A program made the position numbers and the translations under genes. 33,083 nucleotides of DNA from Lachnospiraceae bacterium (GTDB lineage: Bacteria > Bacillota > Clostridia > Lachnospirales > Lachnospiraceae). Positions 16,111 to 22,650 of the stretch are shown here, in pieces (the stretch's first letter is position 1; each line of letters begins with the position of its first letter). The notes beneath the pieces are model-generated. The model made no database searches and was not told the origin of the DNA. It saw nothing but the letters and a program-made list of their open reading frames with translations. The DNA lies in assembly GCA_900751785.1 (NCBI GenBank), contig CAADSM010000113.1:1-33083 (forward strand), in the 5' to 3' direction.

Positions 16111-16731
16111 CTAAGGCTGGATGATCCTCCCGGCCTTCTGCATCGTCTCCACAATGCTGTACATATTCGTCACGGTGCCGACTGCCAGCTTATCCTTGAT
16201 CCCATAGTAGTCAAGGCAGGTTCCGCAGGTCATGATCTCCACTCCCCGCTCTGCCAGGCTCTTCAGATCCTCCAGCGCCGGAGAATCCTCCACGGTAAGC
16301 TTTGCGCCGCCGTTGTAGAAGACCATCTTCTCCGGCAGCTCGTCAAGCTGGGTGACTGCAAAAATAAACCCTTTCATAAGCACATGCCCCAGCTCGTCGT
16401 TTCCTTCTCCCATCCTGTCGGAAGAGACGGCCACGATCGTATTTCCATACACGCCCGGCTCCTCCCCGCAGCCGCAGACGTCCTGGACAGCCGCAGCGTC
16501 TCCGCTGCCGCCGCCTCCGACCTTGACAATCACTCTGTACTGCCCTTCGCCGAGCTTCTCCTGTGTCACGGAAGCTCCCGAGCTCTCCGCCATCTTTGTC
16601 ACATTGCGCACGGCTGTCTCATTGTCCACAAGGACCGCGATCTCCCCTGCGCCGGATAACTCCTGCAGCGCCTTTTTCGTCTTGATTACCGGGATCGGGC
16701 ACGCATCGCCCATTGCATTCACTGTGATCAT
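16111..16731 (-). CDS. yedF: Selenium metabolism protein YedF (TusA domain plus DsrE-like domain)
   Basis: A 206-residue two-domain protein. The N-terminal TusA/SirA-like domain starts MITVNAMGDACPIPVIKTKK with the persulfide-type cysteine C11 in CPIP. The C-terminal DsrE-like half contains GCGEEPG, a hydrophobic GFIFAVTQL stretch and the cysteine pair in MTCGTCLDYYG. This arrangement matches the selenium-associated YedF family, which usually neighbours selD. The frame extends to 16791, but ATG 16731 stands 10 nt after AGGAGG and is preferred. It is the first gene of yedF-selD-selA-selB, with its own promoter at 16820-16848. The inferred role is delivery or storage of reduced selenium for SelD. 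Confidence 0.92.
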   Translation of the reverse strand: MITVNAMGDACPIPVIKTKKALQELSGAGEIAVLVDNETAVRNVTKMAESSGASVTQEKLGEGQYRVIVKVGGGGSGDAAAVQDVCGCGEEPGVYGNTIVAVSSDRMGEGNDELGHVLMKGFIFAVTQLDELPEKMVFYNGGAKLTVEDSPALEDLKSLAERGVEIMTCGTCLDYYGIKDKLAVGTVTNMYSIVETMQKAGRIIQP

Positions 16732-16819
16732 ATATAGTATGCCTCCTGTCCTCTCAGCCATTCCCGTCCGGAACAGCCTCCTGCGCGGCATTTCACAACA
16801 GATCTGCCGCTCTTATCTC

Positions 16820-16848
16820 ATCGTAGCAAAATCACGAAAAAGAATCAA
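16820..16848 (-). promoter_or_regulatory. Promoter of the yedF-selD-selA-selB operon
   Basis: TTGATT (16843-16848) and TACGAT (16820-16825) with a 17-bp spacer, giving a leader of about 80 nt before yedF. It is divergent from the promoter at 16882-16890. Confidence 0.5.
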
Positions 16849-16881
16849 TGATAACTTCTAATTCCTCTTTCCCCCTCTATG

Positions 16882-16890
16882 TGTTATAAT
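16882..16890 (+). promoter_or_regulatory. Extended -10 promoter interrupted downstream by the MITE-like element
   Basis: TGT-TATAAT (16882-16890) is a TGn extended -10 box; a -35 at 17 bp (TTCCTC, 16862-16867) is poor. The box ends 3 bp before the left end of the inserted element, so the start of transcription would now fall inside the element. Confidence 0.45.
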
Positions 16891-16893
16891 CAG
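16886..16893 (+). repeat. Left copy of an 8-bp target site duplication (ATAATCAG)
   Basis: Identical to 17089-17096 and directly abuts the left terminal inverted repeat of the element. Confidence 0.75.
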
Positions 16894-17088
16894 GTTACTG
16901 TTCACACTGTACTCAGGGATAGAAAAATGCAGCGTCATGCTTGCATGTAAGAGGCATTTTCCTATCCCTGAGTGCGAGTGAAACTCGTAACCGCCGCCCA
17001 CATAAGCAGTCTTAGCACGAAGTGCGGAACTGGAGCGCGCCAGCGCGGCGAGTGCGCATGCGGGCGGCGGTTAAGTGGGAACAGTAAC
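16894..17088. mobile_element. MITE-like 195-bp non-coding element with terminal inverted repeats
   Basis: The ends are inverted repeats: 10 bp perfect (16894-16903 with 17079-17088), then one mismatch, then 4 more pairs (16905-16908 with 17074-17077). Identical 8-bp direct repeats (ATAATCAG) flank it on both sides. Inside are three further stems: 16911-16922 with 16962-16973 (12 bp) continued by 16924-16930 with 16954-16960 (7 bp); 16975-16979 with 16983-16987 (5 bp, loop GAA); and 16988-16999 with 17062-17073 (12 bp). There is no ORF of note. The combination of terminal repeats, target duplication and no transposase fits a miniature inverted-repeat transposable element; the family is not identified. 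Confidence 0.75.
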
Positions 17089-17096
17089 ATAATCAG
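17089..17096 (+). repeat. Right copy of the 8-bp target site duplication (ATAATCAG)
   Basis: Directly abuts the right terminal inverted repeat and matches 16886-16893 exactly. Downstream, 17097-17160 holds a 7-bp hairpin (17110-17116 with 17131-17137) and the AAAGGA binding site of the methyltransferase. Confidence 0.75.
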
Positions 17097-17160
17097 TTGA
17101 ACGAAAACCGCCTGCGGCGCTTCAGGCCTTCGCAGGCATCAGCAGAAAGGATCAGATCGA

Positions 17161-18030
17161 ATGTGGATTGCAGATAATTGGAAAGATTATGAAGTCATAG
17201 ACTGTTCGAAAGGAGAGAAGCTGGAACGATGGGGCAGCTACATCCTCGTCCGCCCGGACCCCCAGGTCATCTGGGACACCCCGAAGAACGCCCGCGGGTG
17301 GAAGCACATGAACGGACACTATCACCGGAGCAAAAAGGGCGGCGGAGAGTGGGAGTTTTTCAGCCTGCCGAAGCAGTGGCAGATTCGTTACGGCTCCCTG
17401 ACCTTCAACCTGAAGCCGTTCAGCTTCAAGCACACCGGCCTCTTTCCTGAGCAGGCCACGAACTGGGACTGGTTCTCCGAGAAGATCCGCAGCGCCGGAC
17501 GTCCCGTCAAAGTACTGAACCTCTTCGCCTACACCGGCGGCGCCACCCTTGCGGCCGCAGCGGCAGGGGCGCAGGTCACTCATGTGGACGCCTCCAAGGG
17601 CATGGTCGGCTGGGCGAAGGAAAACGCCGTCTCATCCGGACTCAAGGATGCGCCGATCCGCTGGCTCGTGGATGACTGCGTGAAGTTTGTAGAACGCGAG
17701 ATCCGCCGAGGGAACAAATATGACGCCATCATCATGGATCCCCCGTCCTACGGAAGGGGACCAAAGGGCGAGATCTGGAAGATCGAGGACATGATCCATC
17801 CGCTCATCAGGCTCTGCACGAAGATCCTGTCAGAGGATGCACTCTTCTTCCTTGTCAACTCCTACACAACAGGACTTGCGCCGGCAGTGCTGACCTACAT
17901 GATCGCCACAGAGCTGAAGCCCTGGAACGGCACCGTGGATTCTCAGGAGATCGGACTTCCGGTGACAGAATCCGGACTCGTCCTCCCATGCGGGGCTTCC
18001 GGAAGATGGTCGAGCAGTTCATCCCTGTAG
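17161..18030 (+). CDS. Class I SAM-dependent RNA methyltransferase (RlmI-like catalytic domain)
   Basis: A 289-residue cytoplasmic methyltransferase. The SAM-binding motif is VLNLFAYTGGATLAAA (about residues 119-134), the acidic end of strand 2 is HVDASKGMVGWAKENA, and the catalytic-type motif is MDPPSYGRG. This pattern is seen in rRNA m5C methyltransferases of the RlmI/YccW group, but the N-terminal PUA domain of RlmI is not evident, so the exact target is unknown. The product ends in SGRWSSSSSL; the serine run after the conserved end may be a neutral extension. The ATG follows AAAGGA. The upstream region carries the MITE-like element between promoter and gene. Confidence 0.85.
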   Translation: MWIADNWKDYEVIDCSKGEKLERWGSYILVRPDPQVIWDTPKNARGWKHMNGHYHRSKKGGGEWEFFSLPKQWQIRYGSLTFNLKPFSFKHTGLFPEQATNWDWFSEKIRSAGRPVKVLNLFAYTGGATLAAAAAGAQVTHVDASKGMVGWAKENAVSSGLKDAPIRWLVDDCVKFVEREIRRGNKYDAIIMDPPSYGRGPKGEIWKIEDMIHPLIRLCTKILSEDALFFLVNSYTTGLAPAVLTYMIATELKPWNGTVDSQEIGLPVTESGLVLPCGASGRWSSSSSL

Positions 18031-18127
18031 TGAGAATGCGTTGCAGGACGGCACAGCTGAGCCGCATGTCTGGACTGTCATGTCATGATCGATCTTGTCA
18101 GAAAAATTATTTAAATGGAGGAGGAAA

Positions 18128-18676
18128 ATGAAACAGAAAAAATTGCGGACTGTCTCAGAATATTTTATTTACTTTATGATGTACTCTGTCATCGGCTGGA
18201 TCTACGAGGTCTTTCTTGAGGTCGTGGTCTATCGGTGGGGATTTTCAAACAGAGGGGTTCTGTTCGGCCCGTACTGCGTCATATATGGCTTCGGAGCGCT
18301 GATCCTCATCCTGTCGCTGTCCTGGCTCCAGAAACGGCGTATCTACGCAGGCAGGCTCCTGATCACACCGTTCCTGGTCTTCATCGGGATCGTCGTGATC
18401 ACAACCGTTGTAGAGCTGATCGGCAGCTACATCATGGAGTGCACCACCGGAGGATGGCTCTGGGATTACCGGAGATTCGCATTTAACTTTGAAGGCCGTA
18501 TCGCCCTGAACCCGAGCATCCGTTTCGGCATCGGGGGAATGGTATTCCTCTACTTGCTGCAGCCGCTTTTCAAGAAGCTCTGCGCCGGGCTTTCCGACAA
18601 AGCAGTATATATCACAGGCGGGATCCTGGCGGCCATCTTTGTATGCGATATCATCTGTACTTATGTTATTTTCTAA
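18128..18676 (+). CDS. CmpB-type putative ABC transporter permease membrane protein
   Basis: A 182-residue membrane protein with about five hydrophobic segments, resembling the PF06541 (ABC_trans_CmpB, putative ABC-transporter type IV) family common in Firmicutes. Landmarks are YSVIGWIYEV near the N-terminus, NRGVLFGPYCVIYGFGAL in the middle and ECTTGGWLWDYRRFAFN later. The ATG at 18128 has GGAGGAGG about 4-5 nt upstream; the in-frame start at 18095 has no site. No ATPase partner is adjacent, so a transport role is not supported by context; the family function is poorly known. It is followed by a strong terminator. Confidence 0.8.
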   Translation: MKQKKLRTVSEYFIYFMMYSVIGWIYEVFLEVVVYRWGFSNRGVLFGPYCVIYGFGALILILSLSWLQKRRIYAGRLLITPFLVFIGIVVITTVVELIGSYIMECTTGGWLWDYRRFAFNFEGRIALNPSIRFGIGGMVFLYLLQPLFKKLCAGLSDKAVYITGGILAAIFVCDIICTYVIF

Positions 18677-18691
18677 ATACAGTTCCACAAA

Positions 18692-18737
18692 AGAGGGAGC
18701 ATAAGGCCCTGCAGGGTCCTGTGCTCCCTCTCCTTTT
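18692..18737 (+). terminator. Terminator between convergent genes, probably bidirectional
   Basis: A perfect 10-bp stem (18692-18701 with 18722-18731) with extra internal pairing is followed rightward by CCTTTTTC. Read leftward the stem is followed by TTTTG, so it can also serve the sirtuin operon. Confidence 0.8.
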
Positions 18738-18823
18738 TCTGCGGCAGCGTTTTCTTCCGGATCTTCCAATCCTCCTGCTGCCGCTCTGCTATTTTATATT
18801 CTCCCGGTTCCGTCCCGCCGAGC

Positions 18824-19552
18824 TCATCTCACCGAGATCCGGTCCAGGATCTCTCCGATCGGCGCCGAGATCGTAAGCTCTGCACGCACAGCTCTCCCGG
18901 TCTCTGACTTATTGATCACGACAAGATGCTTCCCCCGGAAATAATCAATAAATCCCGCCGCCGGATAGACGACGAGCGAGGTTCCGCCGATGATCAGCGT
19001 ATCCGCTTCCGCGATCGCCCGGACCGCTCCCTGGATGGTGCTGCTGTCCAGCCCTTCCTCATACAGGACCACGTCCGGCTTAATGGTCCCTCCGCACTCA
19101 CATCTTGGGATCCCCTCTGCGTTTTTCACATACTCCGCACTGTAGGATCTTCCGCAGTCCATACAGTAATTCCGATGGATGCTCCCGTGCAGCTCATAGA
19201 CATTCCTGCTCCCTGCCGCCTGGTGCAGTCCGTCGATGTTCTGCGTCACCACAGCAGTCAGCTTTCCCGCCTGCTCCAGCTCTGCCAGCTTCCGATGGGC
19301 CGGGTTCGGCTTGGCATCCAGTATCATCATCTTTTCTCTGTAGAACTCATAGAATGCTTCCGTATGCTGCATGAAGAAGCTGTGGCTCACCACCTGCTCC
19401 GGAGAGTACTTATACTTCTGATGATAGATGCCGTCCGCACTCCGGAAGTCGGGGATATTGCTCTCCGTCGATACCCCTGCCCCGCCGAAAAACACGATCC
19501 TGCTGCTGTCGTCTATGATCTTCTGAAGCTGCTCTGTCTCTTTCTCATACAT
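18824..19552 (-). CDS. NAD-dependent protein deacylase (sirtuin, CobB/SrtN-like)
   Basis: A 242-residue sirtuin that would remove acyl groups from lysines with consumption of NAD. Visible motifs: FFGGAGVSTESNIPDFRS (about 21-38), TQNIDGLHQ (103-111), the catalytic histidine H122 in ELHGS, a zinc site with C130, C133, C151 and C153, and GTSLVVYPAAG near the C-terminus. GGAGGTGG precedes the ATG by 7-8 nt. It is 15 nt downstream of the HD-domain gene and probably cotranscribed with it. Substrate range is unknown. Confidence 0.94.
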   Translation of the reverse strand: MYEKETEQLQKIIDDSSRIVFFGGAGVSTESNIPDFRSADGIYHQKYKYSPEQVVSHSFFMQHTEAFYEFYREKMMILDAKPNPAHRKLAELEQAGKLTAVVTQNIDGLHQAAGSRNVYELHGSIHRNYCMDCGRSYSAEYVKNAEGIPRCECGGTIKPDVVLYEEGLDSSTIQGAVRAIAEADTLIIGGTSLVVYPAAGFIDYFRGKHLVVINKSETGRAVRAELTISAPIGEILDRISVR

Positions 19553-19567
19553 TGTGATCCACCTCCG

Positions 19568-20203
19568 TCAATCTGCCATAAGGTTCCCATTCTCAACATG
19601 CCTGTCGAAGATCTCCTGCATCTTTTCCCAGATGGCTGCAGAGGTCTCCGGTATCCTCGCATTCCGCTTCATCGGCTGGGACTTGTGTACGCCGTGCTCT
19701 TTCCAGCTCTTTCCACCCGATGCGTCGTTGAGCAGGATAGGCTGAAAATTATCCAGCAGATGGGCAAACTTCGCCTCCGGCGTCTCATACGCCTCGAACT
19801 CTTCCCACAGCTCCCTGAAATATTTCCCCTGGTCCTCCGGCAGGACTCCGAAGATCCGGTCTGCTGCCCTCACCTCTCGCTCGCGCTTCGTCTGCGCGCC
19901 CTTTTCGTCATAGGCGTAAGTATCCCCCGCGTCGATCTCCACAAGGTCGTGGAGCAGCACCATGACCATCACCCTGGCAGTGTCTACATCCTCCTTCATA
20001 TGCTCCTTCAGCAGCACTGCCATGAGCGCCAGATGCCAGGAATGCTCTGCGTCATTCTCCTTCCGCTTCCCGTCAGCCAGGTATGTCTGCCGGAAAATGT
20101 TCTTCACTTTATCCACTTCAACGATGAACCGGATCTGCTTTTCAAGACGTTCTTTCTCGTCTGAAATTTTCGTCTCCTCCGGCGTATATTTTTCCATCTC
20201 CAT
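19568..20203 (-). CDS. HD-domain phosphohydrolase (YfbR/HDDC2-like 5'-nucleotidase type)
   Basis: A 211-residue protein of the HD family related to YfbR and HDDC2, which cleave deoxynucleoside 5'-monophosphates. The metal motif is visible as H54 (in NDAEHSWH), the HD pair at 85-86 (LLHDLVEIDAGDTY) and D91, with a further conserved DNFQPILL segment. The start is taken at ATG 20203, 5 nt after GGAGG; ATG 20197, two codons later, is equally plausible. The frame is open to 20245 but with no binding site. An extended -10 box at 20247-20255 drives it and the sirtuin gene downstream. Confidence 0.85.
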   Translation of the reverse strand: MEMEKYTPEETKISDEKERLEKQIRFIVEVDKVKNIFRQTYLADGKRKENDAEHSWHLALMAVLLKEHMKEDVDTARVMVMVLLHDLVEIDAGDTYAYDEKGAQTKREREVRAADRIFGVLPEDQGKYFRELWEEFEAYETPEAKFAHLLDNFQPILLNDASGGKSWKEHGVHKSQPMKRNARIPETSAAIWEKMQEIFDRHVENGNLMAD

Positions 20204-20246
20204 AAAGACCTCCTTCCGGTCCGGTACAGACACGGACCTTGCCACT

Positions 20247-20255
20247 ATTATAGCA
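20247..20255 (-). promoter_or_regulatory. Extended -10 promoter for the HD phosphohydrolase-sirtuin operon
   Basis: On the minus strand TGC-TATAAT (20247-20255) is a perfect TGn extended -10. No good -35 box is seen, which is usual for this promoter class. Confidence 0.55.
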
Positions 20256-20367
20256 CTTCATACGGCAAAGAGATAGAACAAAGCATTCCGCCCGCGGAAC
20301 TCTCGTGCCGGGCATGGCCGCTTTAGGGGCAGATTTCCACTTCACGCGAGTACGCATCCGCGGAGTG

Positions 20368-20406
20368 TTTTGTTTCATAGGAAACGGTGTTTCCTATGAA
20401 ACAAAA
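20368..20406. repeat. 18-bp perfect inverted repeat with 3-bp centre
   Basis: Arms 20368-20385 and 20389-20406 are perfect complements around GGT. Neither strand has a U tract after the stem, so it is not a clear terminator. It adjoins the terminator of the DUF6465 gene. The rest of the gap 20256-20367 holds nothing that I can identify. Confidence 0.7.
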
Positions 20407-20443
20407 ATCCTCTGCACACAGGGTTCACCTATGTGCAGAGGAT
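20402..20443 (-). terminator. Intrinsic terminator of the DUF6465 gene
   Basis: A perfect 12-bp stem (20407-20418 with 20432-20443, loop of 13) is followed leftward by a T run (20402-20407 on the complement). It begins 18 nt after the stop codon. Confidence 0.85.
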
Positions 20444-20461
20444 CTCTCATGTACCAGCTTA

Positions 20462-20959
20462 TTACAGATTTACTTCACCTGTCGTATCACCATTGATCAC
20501 ATAATATGCCTTTGACTCTTCCGGTTTCAGATAGATCTTAACATCTTTCATATCGCCTACTTTATTCTTCAGCACTTTCGTCCAGATCTCTTTCACTTTC
20601 TGAAGGATCTCTTTATCGGAGTACTCTTTTCCGTAGAACTGAAGGTACATCTCTGTCTTCAGCTCAGCCTTCTTAGCCGGAGCCTTCTTCGCAGCTGTCT
20701 TCTTTGCTGCCGGTTTCTTAGCCGGAGCTTTCTTTTCAGCAGCCTTCTCTTCCGGTGTGTCTACCAGAACGCCTGCTTTTGTCTCGATCTTCTTTGTTGT
20801 ATCCTTCTTTGTCTCGATTGCCTTTGCAGCCGATGTCTCTTTCTTCGCTGTCTTATCTTCTGCCGGTGCCGCAGCAGCAGTCTTCACGTCTGCAGCTTTT
20901 ACTGTCTCTTTCTTTTCCGCTGCAGCCTTTGTTGCTGAACTTGTTTTCTTTGCTACCAT
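20462..20959 (-). CDS. DUF6465-type protein with lysine/alanine-rich N-terminal region
   Basis: A 165-residue protein in two parts. Residues 1 to about 100 are low-complexity Lys/Ala/Thr/Glu, ending in repeats such as KKPAAKKTAAKKAPAKK that resemble histone H1 or bacterial nucleoid-protein tails. Residues about 101-165 form a compact folded-looking domain (LQFYGKEYSDKEILQKVKEI, later KPEESKAYYVINGDTTGEVNL). The pattern matches the DUF6465 family of Lachnospiraceae, whose function is unknown. AGGAGGGAACAAGT precedes the ATG. It has its own promoter, with the -35 lying over the stop codon of marR. Binding to DNA or RNA by the basic tail is inference. Confidence 0.85.
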   Translation of the reverse strand: MVAKKTSSATKAAAEKKETVKAADVKTAAAAPAEDKTAKKETSAAKAIETKKDTTKKIETKAGVLVDTPEEKAAEKKAPAKKPAAKKTAAKKAPAKKAELKTEMYLQFYGKEYSDKEILQKVKEIWTKVLKNKVGDMKDVKIYLKPEESKAYYVINGDTTGEVNL

Positions 20960-21066
20960 ACTTGTTCCCTCCTAAAATAATACAACCAAGTATTTTGACC
21001 CTGACCTCACTGTCTATGGCCAGTGCCGCTTAGAAATTTATTCCATAATCTCACAGTTCCAACGAG

Positions 21067-21095
21067 ATTATACCGCATTTTTTTGAAAACGTCAA
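21067..21095 (-). promoter_or_regulatory. Promoter of the DUF6465 gene
   Basis: TTGACG (21090-21095) and TATAAT (21067-21072) with a 17-bp spacer, near consensus. The -35 overlaps the end of marR by 4 bp. The leader is about 100 nt and contains a short CACTG/CAGTG hairpin. Confidence 0.75.
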
Positions 21096-21547
21096 ATTTT
21101 TTTCTCGATTTCCTGGTATCCCCCAAAAAAATCGGACAATCCCTTCAGAGTTTTTAAAAGAACTGGAATCTCGCTTTCATCCAGCCGCTCGATCACGGCG
21201 TTCGTCATCTGCCGGTGATATTCCTTGTGATGATCATACGCCCTTACCCCCTTCGGCGTCAGGCCGATGAACACGACTCTCCTGTCCTCCTGGCTGCGCT
21301 TCCGGATCACATACATCTTGTTCACAAGACTGTTGACCGCAGAGGTGAGCGACCCCGCAGTGATCCCCAGCTTTTTGGCAACTGCCGACATCGTGCTCTT
21401 CCCGGAAAGTCCGATCGCCTCGATGATATGCATATCATTATTTGTGATATCGCTGAATTCCCCGGTTATGATCGCCTCTTCCTCCAGCTTCAGTATTTCA
21501 TTGAACAAATTGACCAGCGTGTCATTGATGGTCTCAAATGCATCCAT
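21092..21547 (-). CDS. MarR-family regulator, probable FabT-like repressor of the fab operon
   Basis: A 151-residue MarR-family winged-helix protein. The DNA-binding region is about residues 40-95: MHIIEAIG, SAVAKKLGITAGSLTSAVNSLVNKMYV as the helix-turn-helix, and RRVVFIGLTPKG as the wing. Start ATG 21547 has GGAGGAG 9 nt upstream, so the frame up to 21574 is not used. It is the last gene of the fatty acid synthesis operon, 19 nt after the FabK-like gene, whereas FabT genes in streptococci are near the beginning. Its likely target is the 21-bp palindrome over the fabH -10 box; the ligand would be an acyl-ACP as in FabT. That role is inferred from position. Confidence 0.88.
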   Translation of the reverse strand: MDAFETINDTLVNLFNEILKLEEEAIITGEFSDITNNDMHIIEAIGLSGKSTMSAVAKKLGITAGSLTSAVNSLVNKMYVIRKRSQEDRRVVFIGLTPKGVRAYDHHKEYHRQMTNAVIERLDESEIPVLLKTLKGLSDFFGGYQEIEKKI

Positions 21548-21566
21548 CGAAGTTCTCCTCCTTCCT

Positions 21567-22619
21567 TCAGGCAAACAGCGCCTGCACTACGTCGCTGACC
21601 GTCTCTATCTTCTCCGCCTTCCATGCCTTTGCTCCGCAGAAGAGCAGGCCCTTTTCAATATTGCCTTTTACCGCATTGATCAGGCCGTCTGTGATACAGT
21701 ACGGGATCTCTGCAGGGCTGCACTTCGCAAGGCATCTGTGGCAGGGACTGTGGGGGATCTTCTCCCCGCTCATCACTCTCTCCATAAAGGTATTCATGAT
21801 CGCCCTTCCCGGCATTCCCACCGGGCTCTTCACGATCCTGATATCTTCCTCAGACGCATCGATATACGCCTGTTTATAGCGGATATCCGCATCGCACTCT
21901 TCCGTCGTCACAAACCTTGTCGCCACCTGAACTCCGTCCGCGCCGAGCGCCATCACCCGTTTCACATCGCTGCTGTCGTAGATGCCTCCTGCGGCCACAA
22001 CGGGAATATCAATGCCGTACTTCTCCCCGTATTTTTTCACAGTAGCGATGATCTTCCTTATCTCATCCGCATAGGACTCCTGCGTGTACGCGCTGATCTC
22101 TTCCTTTCGGAAACCGAGATGCCCGCCCGCTTCGGGTCCTTCGATGACCACCAGGTCCGCCGTCCTCTTATATTTTCTGTCCCAGTACTTCAGGATCACA
22201 TTCGCCGACTTATCTGTGGAGACAATGGGCGCGATCTTCGTGCTGCTGCCCTCTGTCAGCGCCGGGAGATCTGTCGGCAGTCCTGCTCCCGAGATCACGA
22301 TATCCGCACCGGCCTTAACTGCAGCCCTGATGTGGGCTGCATGTTCCTTCAGGGCAGTCATCACATTGTAGCCGATGATCCCATCCGGAGAAATAGCGCG
22401 CGCCTTCTTCATCTCGCTCTCGATCGCACGCAGATTGGCCTCTTCTGGATTCCTGTCAAAATCCGGCTCGCGATATCCGATCTGTGCGGTTGATATGATC
22501 CCGATCCCGCCTTCGCGGGCTACAGAGCCCGCCAGCCTCCCGAGGCTGACGCCGACCCCCATCCCTCCCTGGATCAGGGGGACTCTTGTAATTTTTTCAC
22601 CGATCTTAAGATTTTTCAT
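21567..22619 (-). CDS. FabK-like flavoenzyme of the nitronate monooxygenase family
   Basis: A 350-residue FMN-dependent protein of the nitronate monooxygenase/FabK superfamily. Visible landmarks: PLIQGGMGVGVS near the N-terminus, VIEGPEAGGHLGF in the middle with the GGHLG loop, VVAAGGIYDSSDV, and GADGVQVATRFV for FMN phosphate binding. Unlike the FabK at 29896-30834 it has an unusual C-terminal region with CHRCLAKCSPAEIPYC, four cysteines that might bind metal. It lies 31 nt after accDA in the fab operon. It may be a second enoyl reductase, a nitronate monooxygenase or another flavin enzyme; sequence does not decide. Confidence 0.85.
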   Translation of the reverse strand: MKNLKIGEKITRVPLIQGGMGVGVSLGRLAGSVAREGGIGIISTAQIGYREPDFDRNPEEANLRAIESEMKKARAISPDGIIGYNVMTALKEHAAHIRAAVKAGADIVISGAGLPTDLPALTEGSSTKIAPIVSTDKSANVILKYWDRKYKRTADLVVIEGPEAGGHLGFRKEEISAYTQESYADEIRKIIATVKKYGEKYGIDIPVVAAGGIYDSSDVKRVMALGADGVQVATRFVTTEECDADIRYKQAYIDASEEDIRIVKSPVGMPGRAIMNTFMERVMSGEKIPHSPCHRCLAKCSPAEIPYCITDGLINAVKGNIEKGLLFCGAKAWKAEKIETVSDVVQALFA

Positions 22620-22650
22620 ATTCTTCCTCTACTTCAATACACATGATGTA

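Noticed and set aside
17990..18030. A frameshift at the C-terminus of the RNA methyltransferase
   Set aside because: The conserved end of the catalytic domain is present before the serine run, and no family motif resumes in another frame.
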